From positions 124,001 through 188,000 of the forward strand of contig NZ_KB908215.1 in assembly GCF_000382365.1 (NCBI RefSeq): a stretch of DNA of 64,000 nt, given 5' to 3'. Shown one piece after another: positions 34,611-44,211 of the stretch. Made by a program: the position numbers and the translations under genes. The notes under the pieces were generated by a model that saw only the letters and a list, made by a program, of their open reading frames with translations, searched no databases and was not told the origin of the DNA. This DNA is from Pannonibacter phragmitetus DSM 14782. Its GTDB lineage: Bacteria > Pseudomonadota > Alphaproteobacteria > Rhizobiales > Stappiaceae. The first letter of the stretch is position 1. Every line of letters begins with the position of its first letter.

Positions 34611-34712
34611 TGCGATGCTCCAGCACCCGGCATCCGGCCCGCCCTTGGCGGGCCCTTGCCGTTCCAGTACCAATAGCCGCCAGCGCCATTTCCGGCCGCA
34701 TCAGGGACAGCC

Positions 34713-36053
34713 ATGACCGTCAGCCCCTTCGATTCCCCTCTCCTTTCCGGCCTGCTGCAGGATGGTGAAACGGCGGCGCTGTTCAGCGATGCTGCCGCCC
34801 TTGCGGCCATGCTGGAGGTGGAGGCAGCTCTCGCACTGGCGCAAGGGGACTGCGGCCTCATTCCGCCGGAGGCGGCGAAGGCGATCAGCGCGGCGGCAAG
34901 ACACCTGACGCTGGACCCGGCAGCACTGTCGGCGGCCACCGCGCAGGACGGCGTGCCCGTGCCAGCGCTGGTCGCGGCCCTGCGCAAGGCCGTGCCGGCA
35001 GACCATGCCCCCTTCATCCACTGGGGCGCGACCAGTCAGGACATTGCCGACACGGGGCTGGTGCTGCGGCTGTCGCAACTGGCAGACCTTTTCGAAACGC
35101 GCCTGCGTGATCTTTCCCGGCTGCTGCTGCGCATGGCAGAGACGCACCGGGCAACACCCATGGCGGCGCACACCCGCATGCAGCAGGCAACGCCCACAAG
35201 CTTCGGGCTGAAGGCGGCCGTGTGGCTGGCGCCGCTTCTGGCGCATCTGGAGCGCCTCACCCAGTTGCGCCCGCGCCTGTTGCGCCTGTCGCTGGGCGGG
35301 GCGTCGGGCAACCTTGCCGCGCTGACCCCGCATGGGCTTGAGGTAGAGGCAAAGCTCGCCGAACGGCTGGGTCTCACAATTTCGCCCGTGCCCTGGCATG
35401 TGAGCCGCGACGGGTTGATGGAATTTGCCGGCTGGTGCGCCCTCGTCACCGGCAGCCTCGGCAAGATCGGGCAGGACATTGCCCTCCTCTCCCAGAACGA
35501 GATCGGCGAGCTGCGCCCCGGCAGCGGCGGCGGCTCGTCCACCATGCCCAACAAGGCCAACCCGGTGGGTGCCGAAGTGCTGATCGCCCTCGCCCGTTAC
35601 ACCGGCGGCCAACTCGGCACCCTGCAACAGGCAGCCATCGCCGAATATGAGCGCAGCGGCGCGGCCTGGCTGATCGAGTGGCTGAGCCTGCCGCAGATCG
35701 CGGCGGCCACCGGCAAGGCACTCACCACCGCCACCAGCCTGCTGGACAGCCTCGTCATCGACACCGCCCGCATGCGTGCCAACATCGAGGCGAGCAACGG
35801 CCTGCTGCTGGCGGAAGCCGCCAGCTTCGCACTGGCCGCCACCATGCCCCGTCCGCAGGCGCAAGATTTGGTAAAGAAAGCCTGTGCTACAGTCCTCGCA
35901 ACCGGCACCCATCTCTTCGATGTGCTGGCCGCAATGACACCGGTTCCCGATGACTGGAGCGCCCTGAAGGACCCTGCGCTGCACATGGGTGAATCGGCGG
36001 CACTGATTGACCGGATTGTGGAGTCGGCTCAGGCACTTGGCCTTGAGAGCTGA
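34713..36053 (+). CDS. pcaB: 3-carboxy-cis,cis-muconate cycloisomerase
   Basis: This 446-residue member of the fumarase/aspartase superfamily carries the signature GGGSSTMPNKANPVGAEVL near residue 270 and HWGATSQDIADTGLVLRLSQ near residue 105. It converts beta-carboxy-cis,cis-muconate to gamma-carboxymuconolactone. It is the last gene of the cluster, 214 bp after pcaG with a hairpin between, so expression may differ from pcaDCHG. The final steps (pcaIJ, pcaF) are not in the window. Confidence 0.94.
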   Translation: MTVSPFDSPLLSGLLQDGETAALFSDAAALAAMLEVEAALALAQGDCGLIPPEAAKAISAAARHLTLDPAALSAATAQDGVPVPALVAALRKAVPADHAPFIHWGATSQDIADTGLVLRLSQLADLFETRLRDLSRLLLRMAETHRATPMAAHTRMQQATPTSFGLKAAVWLAPLLAHLERLTQLRPRLLRLSLGGASGNLAALTPHGLEVEAKLAERLGLTISPVPWHVSRDGLMEFAGWCALVTGSLGKIGQDIALLSQNEIGELRPGSGGGSSTMPNKANPVGAEVLIALARYTGGQLGTLQQAAIAEYERSGAAWLIEWLSLPQIAAATGKALTTATSLLDSLVIDTARMRANIEASNGLLLAEAASFALAATMPRPQAQDLVKKACATVLATGTHLFDVLAAMTPVPDDWSALKDPALHMGESAALIDRIVESAQALGLES

Positions 36054-36203
36054 GAGACAGATTCGGCTTCTTCACAAATTGATTCAAGCGCTTGCGAGAT
36101 TGAATCCGCTTTTGCGGGCAAATGGGGCAAGGTGATTCAGGTTGCCGGTGCAAGTGATTGATGCCGTTGAGTCACTGCGCTGAGGCGCTGAATCAACTGA
36201 TCC

Positions 36204-36503
36204 CTAGCGGCAACCGAACTGGTCCATCAGCTCCCGCACCTTCTGCAGATTGCGCTGCGTGCTGTCACCGCAGACCTTTTCGCAAGGCACGCCATCACCG
36301 TCGCCATCCGCACGGGAATAGCCGCAGACACACCAGAGATAGACGGCCTCCTCGCAGGAGCGCACCGTTCCGCAGGAGCCGACGCAGCTGAACCGCTGCG
36401 CCACCTGCAGCTCATCCAGGGCAAGGGAGAACGGCTCAGCCTCAGCGCGCACCTGTTGCGCGGCGGCAAGCAGGATGGCGATCATCGCCAGGACAACACG
36501 CAT
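36204..36503 (-). CDS. small secreted protein with excalibur-like calcium-binding motif
   Basis: This 99-residue protein has a signal peptide (about residues 1-21, MRVVLAMIAILLAAAQQVRA) and a Cys-rich C-terminal half. The latter contains RSCEEAVYLWCVCGYSRADG and DGDGDGVPCEKVCG, matching the excalibur pattern (Cys, Cys, D-x-D-x-D-G-x-x-C-E). It is therefore an exported, disulfide-bonded, probably calcium-binding protein of unknown role. The ATG at 36503 is chosen over a TTG two codons upstream because of spacing to GAAAGAAG. Confidence 0.75.
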   Translation of the reverse strand: MRVVLAMIAILLAAAQQVRAEAEPFSLALDELQVAQRFSCVGSCGTVRSCEEAVYLWCVCGYSRADGDGDGVPCEKVCGDSTQRNLQKVRELMDQFGCR

Positions 36504-36555
36504 GGCCAAGCAACTTCTTTCGTGAACCGGCTTCCATCATAACAGGTCTGCAAAG

Positions 36556-36590
36556 CCAGAAAAACCGAAGGCGCCGGTTTCCCGGCGCCT
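36556..36590 (-). terminator. terminator of the LysM protein gene
   Basis: On the leftward strand a 9-bp stem (AGGCGCCGG / CCGGCGCCT, 36569-36590, GAAA loop) is followed by TCGGTTTTTC, 28 bases after the stop. Confidence 0.85.
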
Positions 36591-36617
36591 CGCAATTCGT
36601 CGGCACAGATCCGCAGC

Positions 36618-38033
36618 TTACTTGGCAGCGTCATCCGGTTCCGCGCCCGGGGTCAGGAACACCTGTCCCGGATAGATCAGGTCCGGATTGCGGATCTGGT
36701 CCTTATTGGCCTGATAGATGGTGGTGTAGCGGAAGCCCGTGCCATAGAGGCGGCGGGAGATGTTCCAGAGATTGTCGCCTTTGCGGATGATGACATTCGG
36801 CATCTGCGGAGCGGCTTCAGCCTCTGCCCCGCCCTCAGCCTTCGCTTCATCGACCTTGCTGAGGATGATTTCCTGCGGCTCGGCCTTGCGGAAGGACACG
36901 GCGGCACGGGCCAGTACCGCACCGGTCACCGGATCCACATGGTCGGCACGCACTTCCACGTCGCCAACCGGAATTTCGGCCGTGGTCTCCAGCAGCCAGC
37001 GGCCCTCCCCGTTGGCCTTCGTTTCGCCAACCAGAGCATCGGCCACATAGATGCGCAGCAGCGCATCCGCCGTGCTGGTTCCCGCCACATAGAGCTTGCC
37101 ATCCTCGGACTCGACCGCTTCGACAGTGACCGGTGCGATGACGGGTTCGGGCTCTGCCGCCGGGGCTTCTGCCGGCTCCGGAGCAGCAGCAACCGCAAGG
37201 GTAGCGGCAGCGGGTTCTGTCTGCGGTGCAGGAGCAGATTCAGGCGCAGCCTCCGCCACTGGAGCCGTTGCGGGCTGCGGGCTGCCGGTAACCGGAGCAG
37301 GATCTGTGGCAGGAGCAGGAGCTGCGGCAGGCGCTGGTGCAGCTTCAGGGGCCGCAGCAGGAGCCGGCTCAGACGCAGGTGCCGCTGCAGCCGCCGGCGC
37401 CGCAACAACAGGTTCCGGCTTTGCGTCTTCTGGCTTGGGCTCCGCGTCAGCGGTCGCCACCTCGACAGCGGCGGGCTGCTGCAGAACACTGGACGGGGCA
37501 TCCGGGCTGTTGAGGACGATCAGCGGACGCTCATTGCCTGAACCGGACAGGGAAACGGTCAGCCGCTGCTTTGACTCGACGGTCTTACCGTCAGGCATTT
37601 CCATACGCAGCAGCATGTCGTAGTCGCCGGGTGCCAGCGGCTTTTCCGGCACCATAGACCACTCCCCGGCCTCATTGGCAGTGGCGCTCCCGGTCACTAC
37701 GCCGTTGGCAAGAAGAGAGACTTTCGAGCCCGGGGCGGCACGGCCTGCGATGACTGCAGCGCCATCCGGTTCAATGCCTGCCACGTCAAAGCTGGGTGCC
37801 GCAGGCTCAGGGAGTGCTGCGGGTGCCGGCTCTGCCGCCGGGGCTGCCGTGGTGACCGGCTGAGGCGCAGCGGGAGCGGCTTCAGGGGCCTGGGCCTGAG
37901 CCGCGGGCTGAGGCGCATTTGCAGTCTGCTGGGGCGCTCCCGCATCCTTCTGGCTCAGATAGCCTGTCAGCAGCGCAATGATCCCCACGATCACGGCAAT
38001 GACCAGACTGATGGTAACCCCTTTACGTGTCAT
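36618..38033 (-). CDS. LysM peptidoglycan-binding protein with Ala/Pro-rich linkers
   Basis: This 471-residue protein starts at the ATG at 38033 (MTRKGVTISLVIAVIVGIIA), giving a membrane anchor at residues 6-25. Two Ig-like (Big-type) domains (from SFDVAGIEPDGAAVIAGRAA and VEAVESEDGKLYVAGTSTAD) are separated by long Ala/Pro/Glu linkers. The C-terminal LysM domain is clear: VIIRKGDNLWNISRRLYGTG, YTTIYQANKDQIRNPDLIYP, GQVFLTP. It probably spans from the inner membrane to the peptidoglycan. The biased linker DNA gives long overlapping false frames on both strands. Confidence 0.88.
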   Translation of the reverse strand: MTRKGVTISLVIAVIVGIIALLTGYLSQKDAGAPQQTANAPQPAAQAQAPEAAPAAPQPVTTAAPAAEPAPAALPEPAAPSFDVAGIEPDGAAVIAGRAAPGSKVSLLANGVVTGSATANEAGEWSMVPEKPLAPGDYDMLLRMEMPDGKTVESKQRLTVSLSGSGNERPLIVLNSPDAPSSVLQQPAAVEVATADAEPKPEDAKPEPVVAAPAAAAAPASEPAPAAAPEAAPAPAAAPAPATDPAPVTGSPQPATAPVAEAAPESAPAPQTEPAAATLAVAAAPEPAEAPAAEPEPVIAPVTVEAVESEDGKLYVAGTSTADALLRIYVADALVGETKANGEGRWLLETTAEIPVGDVEVRADHVDPVTGAVLARAAVSFRKAEPQEIILSKVDEAKAEGGAEAEAAPQMPNVIIRKGDNLWNISRRLYGTGFRYTTIYQANKDQIRNPDLIYPGQVFLTPGAEPDDAAK

Positions 38034-38276
38034 CTCAGACCCCAAACCCTGATTGGAGGTGCGGCAGATCTCTTCAACGGCCGCACAACTCGCCCCCTGC
38101 CACATGCCCGGCTGCACCAGACAGCCATTTTCTGAACAGTTCCCCAGCGTTTCACGAAGAACACCACAAGATCTAGCAGATTCGCCGCACAAACGGCGTT
38201 TTGCACAAGGCGCACAGGCCTTGTTACCAAAGGCAATGCTTGACCATGGCTGTCCGCCAATGCGAAACATTTTTGC

Positions 38277-38882
38277 ATGACGAATCTCAAAAGCATTTGT
38301 GTCTATTGCGGATCAAGCTTCGGCCATGACGCAACCTATCTGGAGGCTGCCCGCAGTCTTGGCCGCTTGATCGGCGAGGCCGGACTGTCGCTCGTCTATG
38401 GCGGCGGTTCCGTTGGCCTCATGGGTGCGGTCGCAAAGTCGGCGCTCGATCATGGGGCACAGGTGACCGGCATCATCCCGGAGTTTCTGGAACAGCGTGA
38501 AGTCATGCTGCATGAGGTGAGCGATCTCATCGTCACCCGTGACATGCACGAGCGCAAGAAGCTGATGTTCCAGAAGTCGGATGCTTTCGTCGCGCTGCCC
38601 GGCGGCGTCGGCACTCTGGAAGAGGTTATCGAGATGATGACCTGGGCTCAGCTTGGCCAGCACCGCAAGCCTGTGCTCCTCGCCAATATCAACAGCTTTT
38701 GGTCGCCTCTTCTGCAACTTCTGGATCACATGCGCAACGAGGCTTTTATCCGCCCCGAGCAGGACGTGCCCTATCTCGTCACGGAGGATATCAGCAGCAT
38801 CATTCCCATGCTGGCAAAGGCCTGCGGGCGGCTGGAAACGGCTCAAGCCCTTGAGGCAGAAGCAGGACTTGAGAACTTCTGA
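38277..38882 (+). CDS. LOG family protein (cytokinin riboside 5'-monophosphate phosphoribohydrolase type)
   Basis: This 201-residue protein of the TIGR00730/LOG family has the signature LPGGVGTLEEVIEMMTW (PGGxGTxxE) with the upstream VYCGSSFGHDATYLEAA. Family members remove ribose 5-phosphate from nucleoside monophosphates (AMP or cytokinin nucleotides). In bacteria the physiological role is often unclear. No good Shine-Dalgarno is visible before the ATG. It is divergent from the LysM gene. Confidence 0.92.
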   Translation: MTNLKSICVYCGSSFGHDATYLEAARSLGRLIGEAGLSLVYGGGSVGLMGAVAKSALDHGAQVTGIIPEFLEQREVMLHEVSDLIVTRDMHERKKLMFQKSDAFVALPGGVGTLEEVIEMMTWAQLGQHRKPVLLANINSFWSPLLQLLDHMRNEAFIRPEQDVPYLVTEDISSIIPMLAKACGRLETAQALEAEAGLENF

Positions 38883-39109
38883 TCCGCGCATCGGTATAAT
38901 TGCGGGTAATATATCCCTGCGTGTGCGGCTCTTCCACGCACGCAGTCTCCTGCAATTCTTGTCAAACTGTTGAAATTCTGGATTTTTCCCGCTCCTACGA
39001 TCCCGTGGCATAACCGTCATTTGAGAAAAATTGACGCCTCGGGATAACCCTTTGTTTGGGATTTGCCGGTCACACTTCCCCTTACTTTTATCAATGCCGG
39101 CGGACAAAA

Positions 39110-40360
39110 ATGCAAAAGATCCTTCTCGTCGAGGATGCCGCCTTCTTTGAGAAGGCTGCGCTCAAGAAACTCGCTGAGATCGGAGAGCGCCGGGTCACGG
39201 TCGCGCGGACGCTTTCACAGGCCGCAGCACTGCTCGGCAACGGCGGCGGCGAGTCCTTCGATCTGGCCCTTGTGGACCTGACCCTGCCAGATGCTCCGGA
39301 CGGTCAGATCGTAGATCTGTGCATTGCGCACAAGGTCCCGACCGTGGTCTTCACCAGCCGCTTTGAACCCGGCCTGCGCAAGGCCATGCGTGACAAGGGG
39401 GTGCTCGACTACATCATCAAGGACAGCCCCTCCAGCCTCGACTATCTTGGCGACCTGGTGCAGCGGCTGGGCCGGAACTCGTCCATTGGCGTGCTGGTCA
39501 TTGATGATGCAGTCGTCGAGCGGACCTATATGAGCGAGACGATCGCGCGGCACCGCTACAAGATGTTCATGGCCAAATCGGCCAAGGAAGGCATGCAGCA
39601 CCTGCAGGACTATCCTGAGATCCGGCTGGTCATTGTGGATTACTTCATGCCTGAGGAGGACGGTTTCTCCTTCCTGAAGGCAATCCGGCGCAAGCGCAGC
39701 CGGGAGTCTCTGGCAGTCATCGGCATTTCCGGGTCGGAAGACATGGAAAACCGCATCCGCTTCCTGAAGTATGGTGCCAGCGACTTCCTGCACAAGAGCT
39801 GCCCGCCGGAAGAGCTTCTGCTTCGGGTTTCCCAGAACCTCGACGTGATCGACCGGTTTGCCGATCTCAGTGACCGCAGTTTCCGGGACGCTTTGACCGG
39901 GCTTTACAACCGCCGTTTCCTGTTCAGCGAGGGCATCCGGCTTGCGTCCGAAGCGCAGGATCGCGGCGAGGTCCGCTGGCTCGCCCTCGTGGACGTCGAC
40001 AAGTTCAAGCATGTCAACGATACCTACGGTCACGAGGCCGGGGACCGGGCGCTGATTGCCCTTTCGGACGAGCTTCTGCGGCTTGCAGGTGAAGAAGGCC
40101 TGGCGGTGCGGCTGGGCGGCGACGAGTTCTGCGCCGTATTGTGCGGAGCGAACGAAGCAGAGGTTACGACCCGTCTGGAAGCGTTCCGCTGCCGTCTCCA
40201 GAATCTCGACATCACGTCAGGCGAGCAGACCTTCCGCATTGCTGCCAGCATTGGCCTGTCTGTCATTCCCGGCCACGACCTGTCCGAAGCGATCCGCACC
40301 TCCGACAGCCGGCTCTATTGCGCGAAGGACGCCGGCCGGAACCAGCTGGTTGCCTCCTGA
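39110..40360 (+). CDS. response regulator with two receiver domains and GGDEF domain (PleD-like)
   Basis: This protein of 416 residues starts at the ATG at 39110. Receiver 1 has phospho-acceptor Asp56 (LALVDLTLPDAPDGQ), receiver 2 has Asp177 (LVIVDYFMPEEDGFSFL), and the GGDEF active site is at 336-340 (RLGGDEFCAVL). It is expected to make cyclic di-GMP from two GTP when phosphorylated. The inhibitory I-site (RxxD five residues before the active site) is not conserved; that position reads GEEG. No adjacent histidine kinase is present. Confidence 0.92.
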   Translation: MQKILLVEDAAFFEKAALKKLAEIGERRVTVARTLSQAAALLGNGGGESFDLALVDLTLPDAPDGQIVDLCIAHKVPTVVFTSRFEPGLRKAMRDKGVLDYIIKDSPSSLDYLGDLVQRLGRNSSIGVLVIDDAVVERTYMSETIARHRYKMFMAKSAKEGMQHLQDYPEIRLVIVDYFMPEEDGFSFLKAIRRKRSRESLAVIGISGSEDMENRIRFLKYGASDFLHKSCPPEELLLRVSQNLDVIDRFADLSDRSFRDALTGLYNRRFLFSEGIRLASEAQDRGEVRWLALVDVDKFKHVNDTYGHEAGDRALIALSDELLRLAGEEGLAVRLGGDEFCAVLCGANEAEVTTRLEAFRCRLQNLDITSGEQTFRIAASIGLSVIPGHDLSEAIRTSDSRLYCAKDAGRNQLVAS

Positions 40361-40372
40361 TCCTGAGCGTTT

Positions 40373-40402
40373 ACTCCCCCTGCTGCCTGAAGCAGAGGGA
40401 GT
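40373..40402. terminator. hairpin between convergent GGDEF gene and cimA
   Basis: A 12-bp stem with one mismatch (ACTCCCCCTGCT, 40373-40384; AGCAGAGGGAGT, 40391-40402) and a 6-base loop lies in the 56-bp convergent gap. The tails are short, so its strength as a terminator is uncertain. Confidence 0.6.
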
Positions 40403-40416
40403 GAAGTTCAGACTGG

Positions 40417-42009
40417 TTATCCCACCGACTTCAACAGTGCATAAGTGATGGAGTCAGTCAGCGCCTGGAACGAGGCATCGACGATGTTGGCGGACACGCC
40501 GATGGTGAACCAGCGCTGGTGCGTCGTCTTGTCGTGGCTCTCGATCAGCACGCGCGTGATGGCGCCTGTGCCGCCATCGAGGATACGCACCTTGTAGTCC
40601 ACGAGCTCCAGCCCCTCGATGGCTGACTGATACTTGCCCAGATCCTTGCGCAAGGCACCATCCAGCGCATTGACGGGGCCGTTGCCCTCGCAGACGGACA
40701 TGCGGGTCTCCCCGTCAATATCCACCTTCACCACAGCCTCGGACATGGTGACCTGCTCGCCCACCGCATTGAAGCGCCGCTCCACCATGACACGGAAGGA
40801 CTTCACCTCGAAGAAACGCGGCACCTTGCCCAGAATACGCCGCGCCAGCAGCTCGAAGGACGCGTCCGCCGCCTCATAGGCATAGCCCTTGGCCTCGCGC
40901 TCCTTCACTTCCGTCAGCAGCGCATCCAGCTTCGGATCCGCCTTGTCAACGTCGATGCCAAGGCGGGAGAGCTCGCCCAGCAGGTTGCTCTTGCCTGCCT
41001 GATCGGACACCAGCACCTTGCGCTTGTTGCCGACGCTTTCCGGCTCCACATGCTCATAGGTCTTCGGGTCCTTGAGCAGGGCCGAGGCATGGATGCCGGC
41101 CTTGGTGGCAAAGGCACTTTCGCCCACATAGGGCGCGTGCCGGTCCGGGGCGCGGTTCAGCATCTCGTCAAAGGCGTGCGAGATGGCCGTGATGTCCTTC
41201 AGCCGCTCCGGCCGGACGGAAAGCTCCAGCGTATCCCTGTAAGGCGCCTTCAGCATCAGCGTCGGGATCAAGCTGATCAGATTGGCATTGCCGCAGCGCT
41301 CACCGATGCCGTTGAGCGTGCCCTGGATCTGGCGCACGCCAGCTTCCACCGCCGCCAGCGAATTGGCGACCGCCTGACCTGTGTCATTGTGGGCGTGGAT
41401 GCCCAGATGACTGCCCGGCACCACCTGTTTCACCTTGGCGATGATCTCCTTCACCTCGCCCGGCAGGGTGCCACCGTTGGTATCGCACAGCACCACCCAG
41501 CGCGCGCCCGATTCATAGGCGGTGCGGGCGCAGGCCAGCGCGTAGTCCGGATTGGCCTTGTAGCCATCGAAGAAATGCTCGCAGTCGATCATGGCTTCGC
41601 GGCCGGCCGCAACTGCCGCCTGCACCGTGTCGCGGATGCTTTCGAGGTTCTCCTCGTTGGTGCAGCCGAGCGCCACTTCCACGTGGTAGTCCCAGGACTT
41701 GGCCACAAAGCAGTTCGCATCCGCCTTGGCCTCCAGCAGCAGCTGCAGGCCCGGATCGTTGGAGGCGGAGCGCCCTGCCCGCTTGGTCATGCCGAAGGCG
41801 GTGAAGCGGGCGGTCTTCGTCCGCTTCTCCGAGAAGAACTCGGTATCCGTCGGGTTCGCGCCCGGATAGCCGCCCTCGATGTAATCGACACCCAGCCGCT
41901 CCAGAAGCTCGGCAATGGCGATCTTTTCCGCGATGGAAAAGTCGATGCCGCTGGTCTGCGCCCCGTCACGGAGCGTGGTGTCGAACAGGTAGAGTTTCTC
42001 GCGGGTCAT
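40417..42009 (-). CDS. cimA: citramalate synthase
   Basis: This 530-residue enzyme of the isopropylmalate/homocitrate synthase family starts TREKLYLFDTTLRDGAQTSG and has the HMGL-like motif HLGIHAHNDTGQAVANSLAA and GIGERCGNANLISLIPTLML. The length, the DYIEGGYPGANPTD segment and the C-terminal LeuA-type regulatory domain match CimA of the TIGR00977 type. It condenses acetyl-CoA with pyruvate to (R)-citramalate, opening a threonine-independent route to isoleucine. The ATG at 42009 lies 35 bp after the iminopeptidase stop, so the genes may be co-transcribed. Homocitrate synthase is a less likely alternative. Confidence 0.92.
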   Translation of the reverse strand: MTREKLYLFDTTLRDGAQTSGIDFSIAEKIAIAELLERLGVDYIEGGYPGANPTDTEFFSEKRTKTARFTAFGMTKRAGRSASNDPGLQLLLEAKADANCFVAKSWDYHVEVALGCTNEENLESIRDTVQAAVAAGREAMIDCEHFFDGYKANPDYALACARTAYESGARWVVLCDTNGGTLPGEVKEIIAKVKQVVPGSHLGIHAHNDTGQAVANSLAAVEAGVRQIQGTLNGIGERCGNANLISLIPTLMLKAPYRDTLELSVRPERLKDITAISHAFDEMLNRAPDRHAPYVGESAFATKAGIHASALLKDPKTYEHVEPESVGNKRKVLVSDQAGKSNLLGELSRLGIDVDKADPKLDALLTEVKEREAKGYAYEAADASFELLARRILGKVPRFFEVKSFRVMVERRFNAVGEQVTMSEAVVKVDIDGETRMSVCEGNGPVNALDGALRKDLGKYQSAIEGLELVDYKVRILDGGTGAITRVLIESHDKTTHQRWFTIGVSANIVDASFQALTDSITYALLKSVG

Positions 42010-42044
42010 TGTCTGGATACCGGTTTCTGGCTGTTTTTTTAGCT

Positions 42045-43022
<978 letters not shown>

Positions 43023-43044
43023 TCAGGCCGTTCTCAGGCCTTCC

Positions 43045-43524
43045 TCAAACCGCCTCCGGCGGCCAGACGTCTGTATCATGATCGGGGTGCTGGAAGCTGA
43101 CGATGGAGGCCAGAAACGCCGCCGCCGCAAAATCCTCCTCCGTCTTGCGTTCCGGCAGATCCGGCACCGCATCCGCATAAGGCAGCTTGCCCTCCACCCC
43201 ATAGGCAACGATGGGCACGATCCCCGACGGGTCATCAAAGGCGGCAATGGCGATGGCCATGCCGTCCGGCGCCTCATAGGTCAGCGGCGTGCCGCAAGCC
43301 GCACAAAAGCCGCGCGACACCACATTGGAACTGCGGAAGATGGCCCGCTCCCCGCGCGTCCACTCCACGCTGTCCGCCTCGCGCACCGAGACCAGCGGCG
43401 CATAGAAGCCGCCAAAGGCCTTCTGGCACATGCGGCAATGGCACACCGACGCATGCCCCAGCTGCCCCCGCACCCGGAACCGCACCGCCCCGCACTGGCA
43501 CCCGCCAGACCGTTCATTGATCAT
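43045..43524 (-). CDS. GFA family (glutathione-dependent formaldehyde-activating enzyme-like) protein
   Basis: This 159-residue zinc protein of the GFA/CENP-V family has all expected Cys motifs: GGCQCGAVRFRV, VCHCRMCQKAFGG and FCAACGTPLTYE. Although the family is named after S-(hydroxymethyl)glutathione synthase, most members have unknown substrates. The start at 43524 overlaps the end of the DUF559 gene by 11 bp; a GGGAG lies some ten bases upstream. Frames extending further upstream are antisense to the neighbouring gene's codons and unlikely. Confidence 0.9.
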   Translation of the reverse strand: MINERSGGCQCGAVRFRVRGQLGHASVCHCRMCQKAFGGFYAPLVSVREADSVEWTRGERAIFRSSNVVSRGFCAACGTPLTYEAPDGMAIAIAAFDDPSGIVPIVAYGVEGKLPYADAVPDLPERKTEEDFAAAAFLASIVSFQHPDHDTDVWPPEAV

Positions 43525-43894
43525 GATTTGGTCTCTCCCTGTTGCAACTCGCCAGTACCGTTTCCAGCACGGCGTTGAGATTGGCCAGAACGTCACGGTT
43601 CCAGAACCGCAGGACCGTCCACCCCAAATCCCGCATCACGCCATCCCTGCGCTCGTCCCGCGTCAAACCGTCCGCCATTCCATGCTGGCCGCCGTCGATC
43701 TCGACGACAAGCTTGTATTCCGGCGCTGCAAAGTCAGCGATGTATCCTGCAATCGGCATCTGCCTGCGAAAGGCAATGCCATTCAGCCGATGCGCCCGAA
43801 CAGCGTGCCAGAAGCGGCGCTCAGCCTCTGTCAAATCTCCGCGCATGCGCTTTGCCTGCCCCCTCAAGGCTTGCGGTACCTTGTGATGCGGCAT
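43514..43894 (-). CDS. DUF559 endonuclease-fold protein
   Basis: This 126-residue protein belongs to the DUF559 family, which has a Vsr-like PD-(D/E)xK nuclease fold. Recognisable features are KRMRGDLTEAERRFWHAVRA, FRRQMPIAGYIADFAAPEYK, the acidic core VVEIDGGQH and GWTVLRFWNRDVLANLNAVL. Substrate is unknown; some relatives act in DNA repair or mobile elements. It is upstream of, and overlaps, the GFA gene and lies beside a repeat-rich stretch. Confidence 0.88.
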   Translation of the reverse strand: MPHHKVPQALRGQAKRMRGDLTEAERRFWHAVRAHRLNGIAFRRQMPIAGYIADFAAPEYKLVVEIDGGQHGMADGLTRDERRDGVMRDLGWTVLRFWNRDVLANLNAVLETVLASCNRERPNHDQ

Positions 43895-44039
43895 GCCGTT
43901 TTCTCCAGCCCATACCCCGCTCCCCTTTTTGAAAGGAGCAATGTTCCTCCAACATCACCAATCAGTCCGCATTCCCCTTGAGAGCGGCGTTTACATTGCG
44001 CGTGAGGAAGAGGAACGCGCCCACCTTTTGCCGCAGCGC

Positions 44040-44092
44040 CCCTCTCCCCCCTTGAGGGGGAGATGTCTGCGCCAGCAGACAGAGGGGGGTAG
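44040..44092 (+). repeat. GC-rich palindromic intergenic repeat, copy 1
   Basis: This 53-bp unit contains two hairpins: CTCCCCCCTTGAGGGGGAG and GTCTGC-GCCA-GCAGAC, and ends in AGAGGGGGGTAG. It is the inverted partner of copy 2; the first 26 bp are identical. Elements with this C-run/TTGAG/G-run core are frequent between genes in Rhizobiales genomes. Confidence 0.85.
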
Positions 44093-44137
44093 CAGCACTT
44101 CAACGCAGCACAATCTCTCTTGCAAGCGGACAGTCCG

Positions 44138-44190
44138 TTACCCCCCTCTGCCCCCTGCCGGGGGCATCTCCCCCTCAAGGGGGGAGAGGG
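44138..44190 (-). repeat. GC-rich palindromic intergenic repeat, copy 2 (inverted)
   Basis: Reverse complement of copy 1 with a changed second stem (GCCCCC / GGGGGC instead of GTCTGC / GCAGAC). The compensating change keeps the hairpin. The two copies are 45 bp apart and could form a large cruciform. Confidence 0.85.
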
Positions 44191-44211
44191 AGGCTGCGGC
44201 CTGCAGCTGGC

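Noticed and set aside
36926-37623. Several long frames in both directions within the Ala/Pro-rich part of the LysM gene.
   Set aside because: They result from the low-complexity GC-rich linker; only the leftward frame with a TM segment and LysM domain makes sense.
44040-44190. GC-rich palindromes considered as a CRISPR or terminator pair.
   Set aside because: Only two inverted units, no spacers of regular length and no T-tracts; a REP-like repeat pair is the better explanation.
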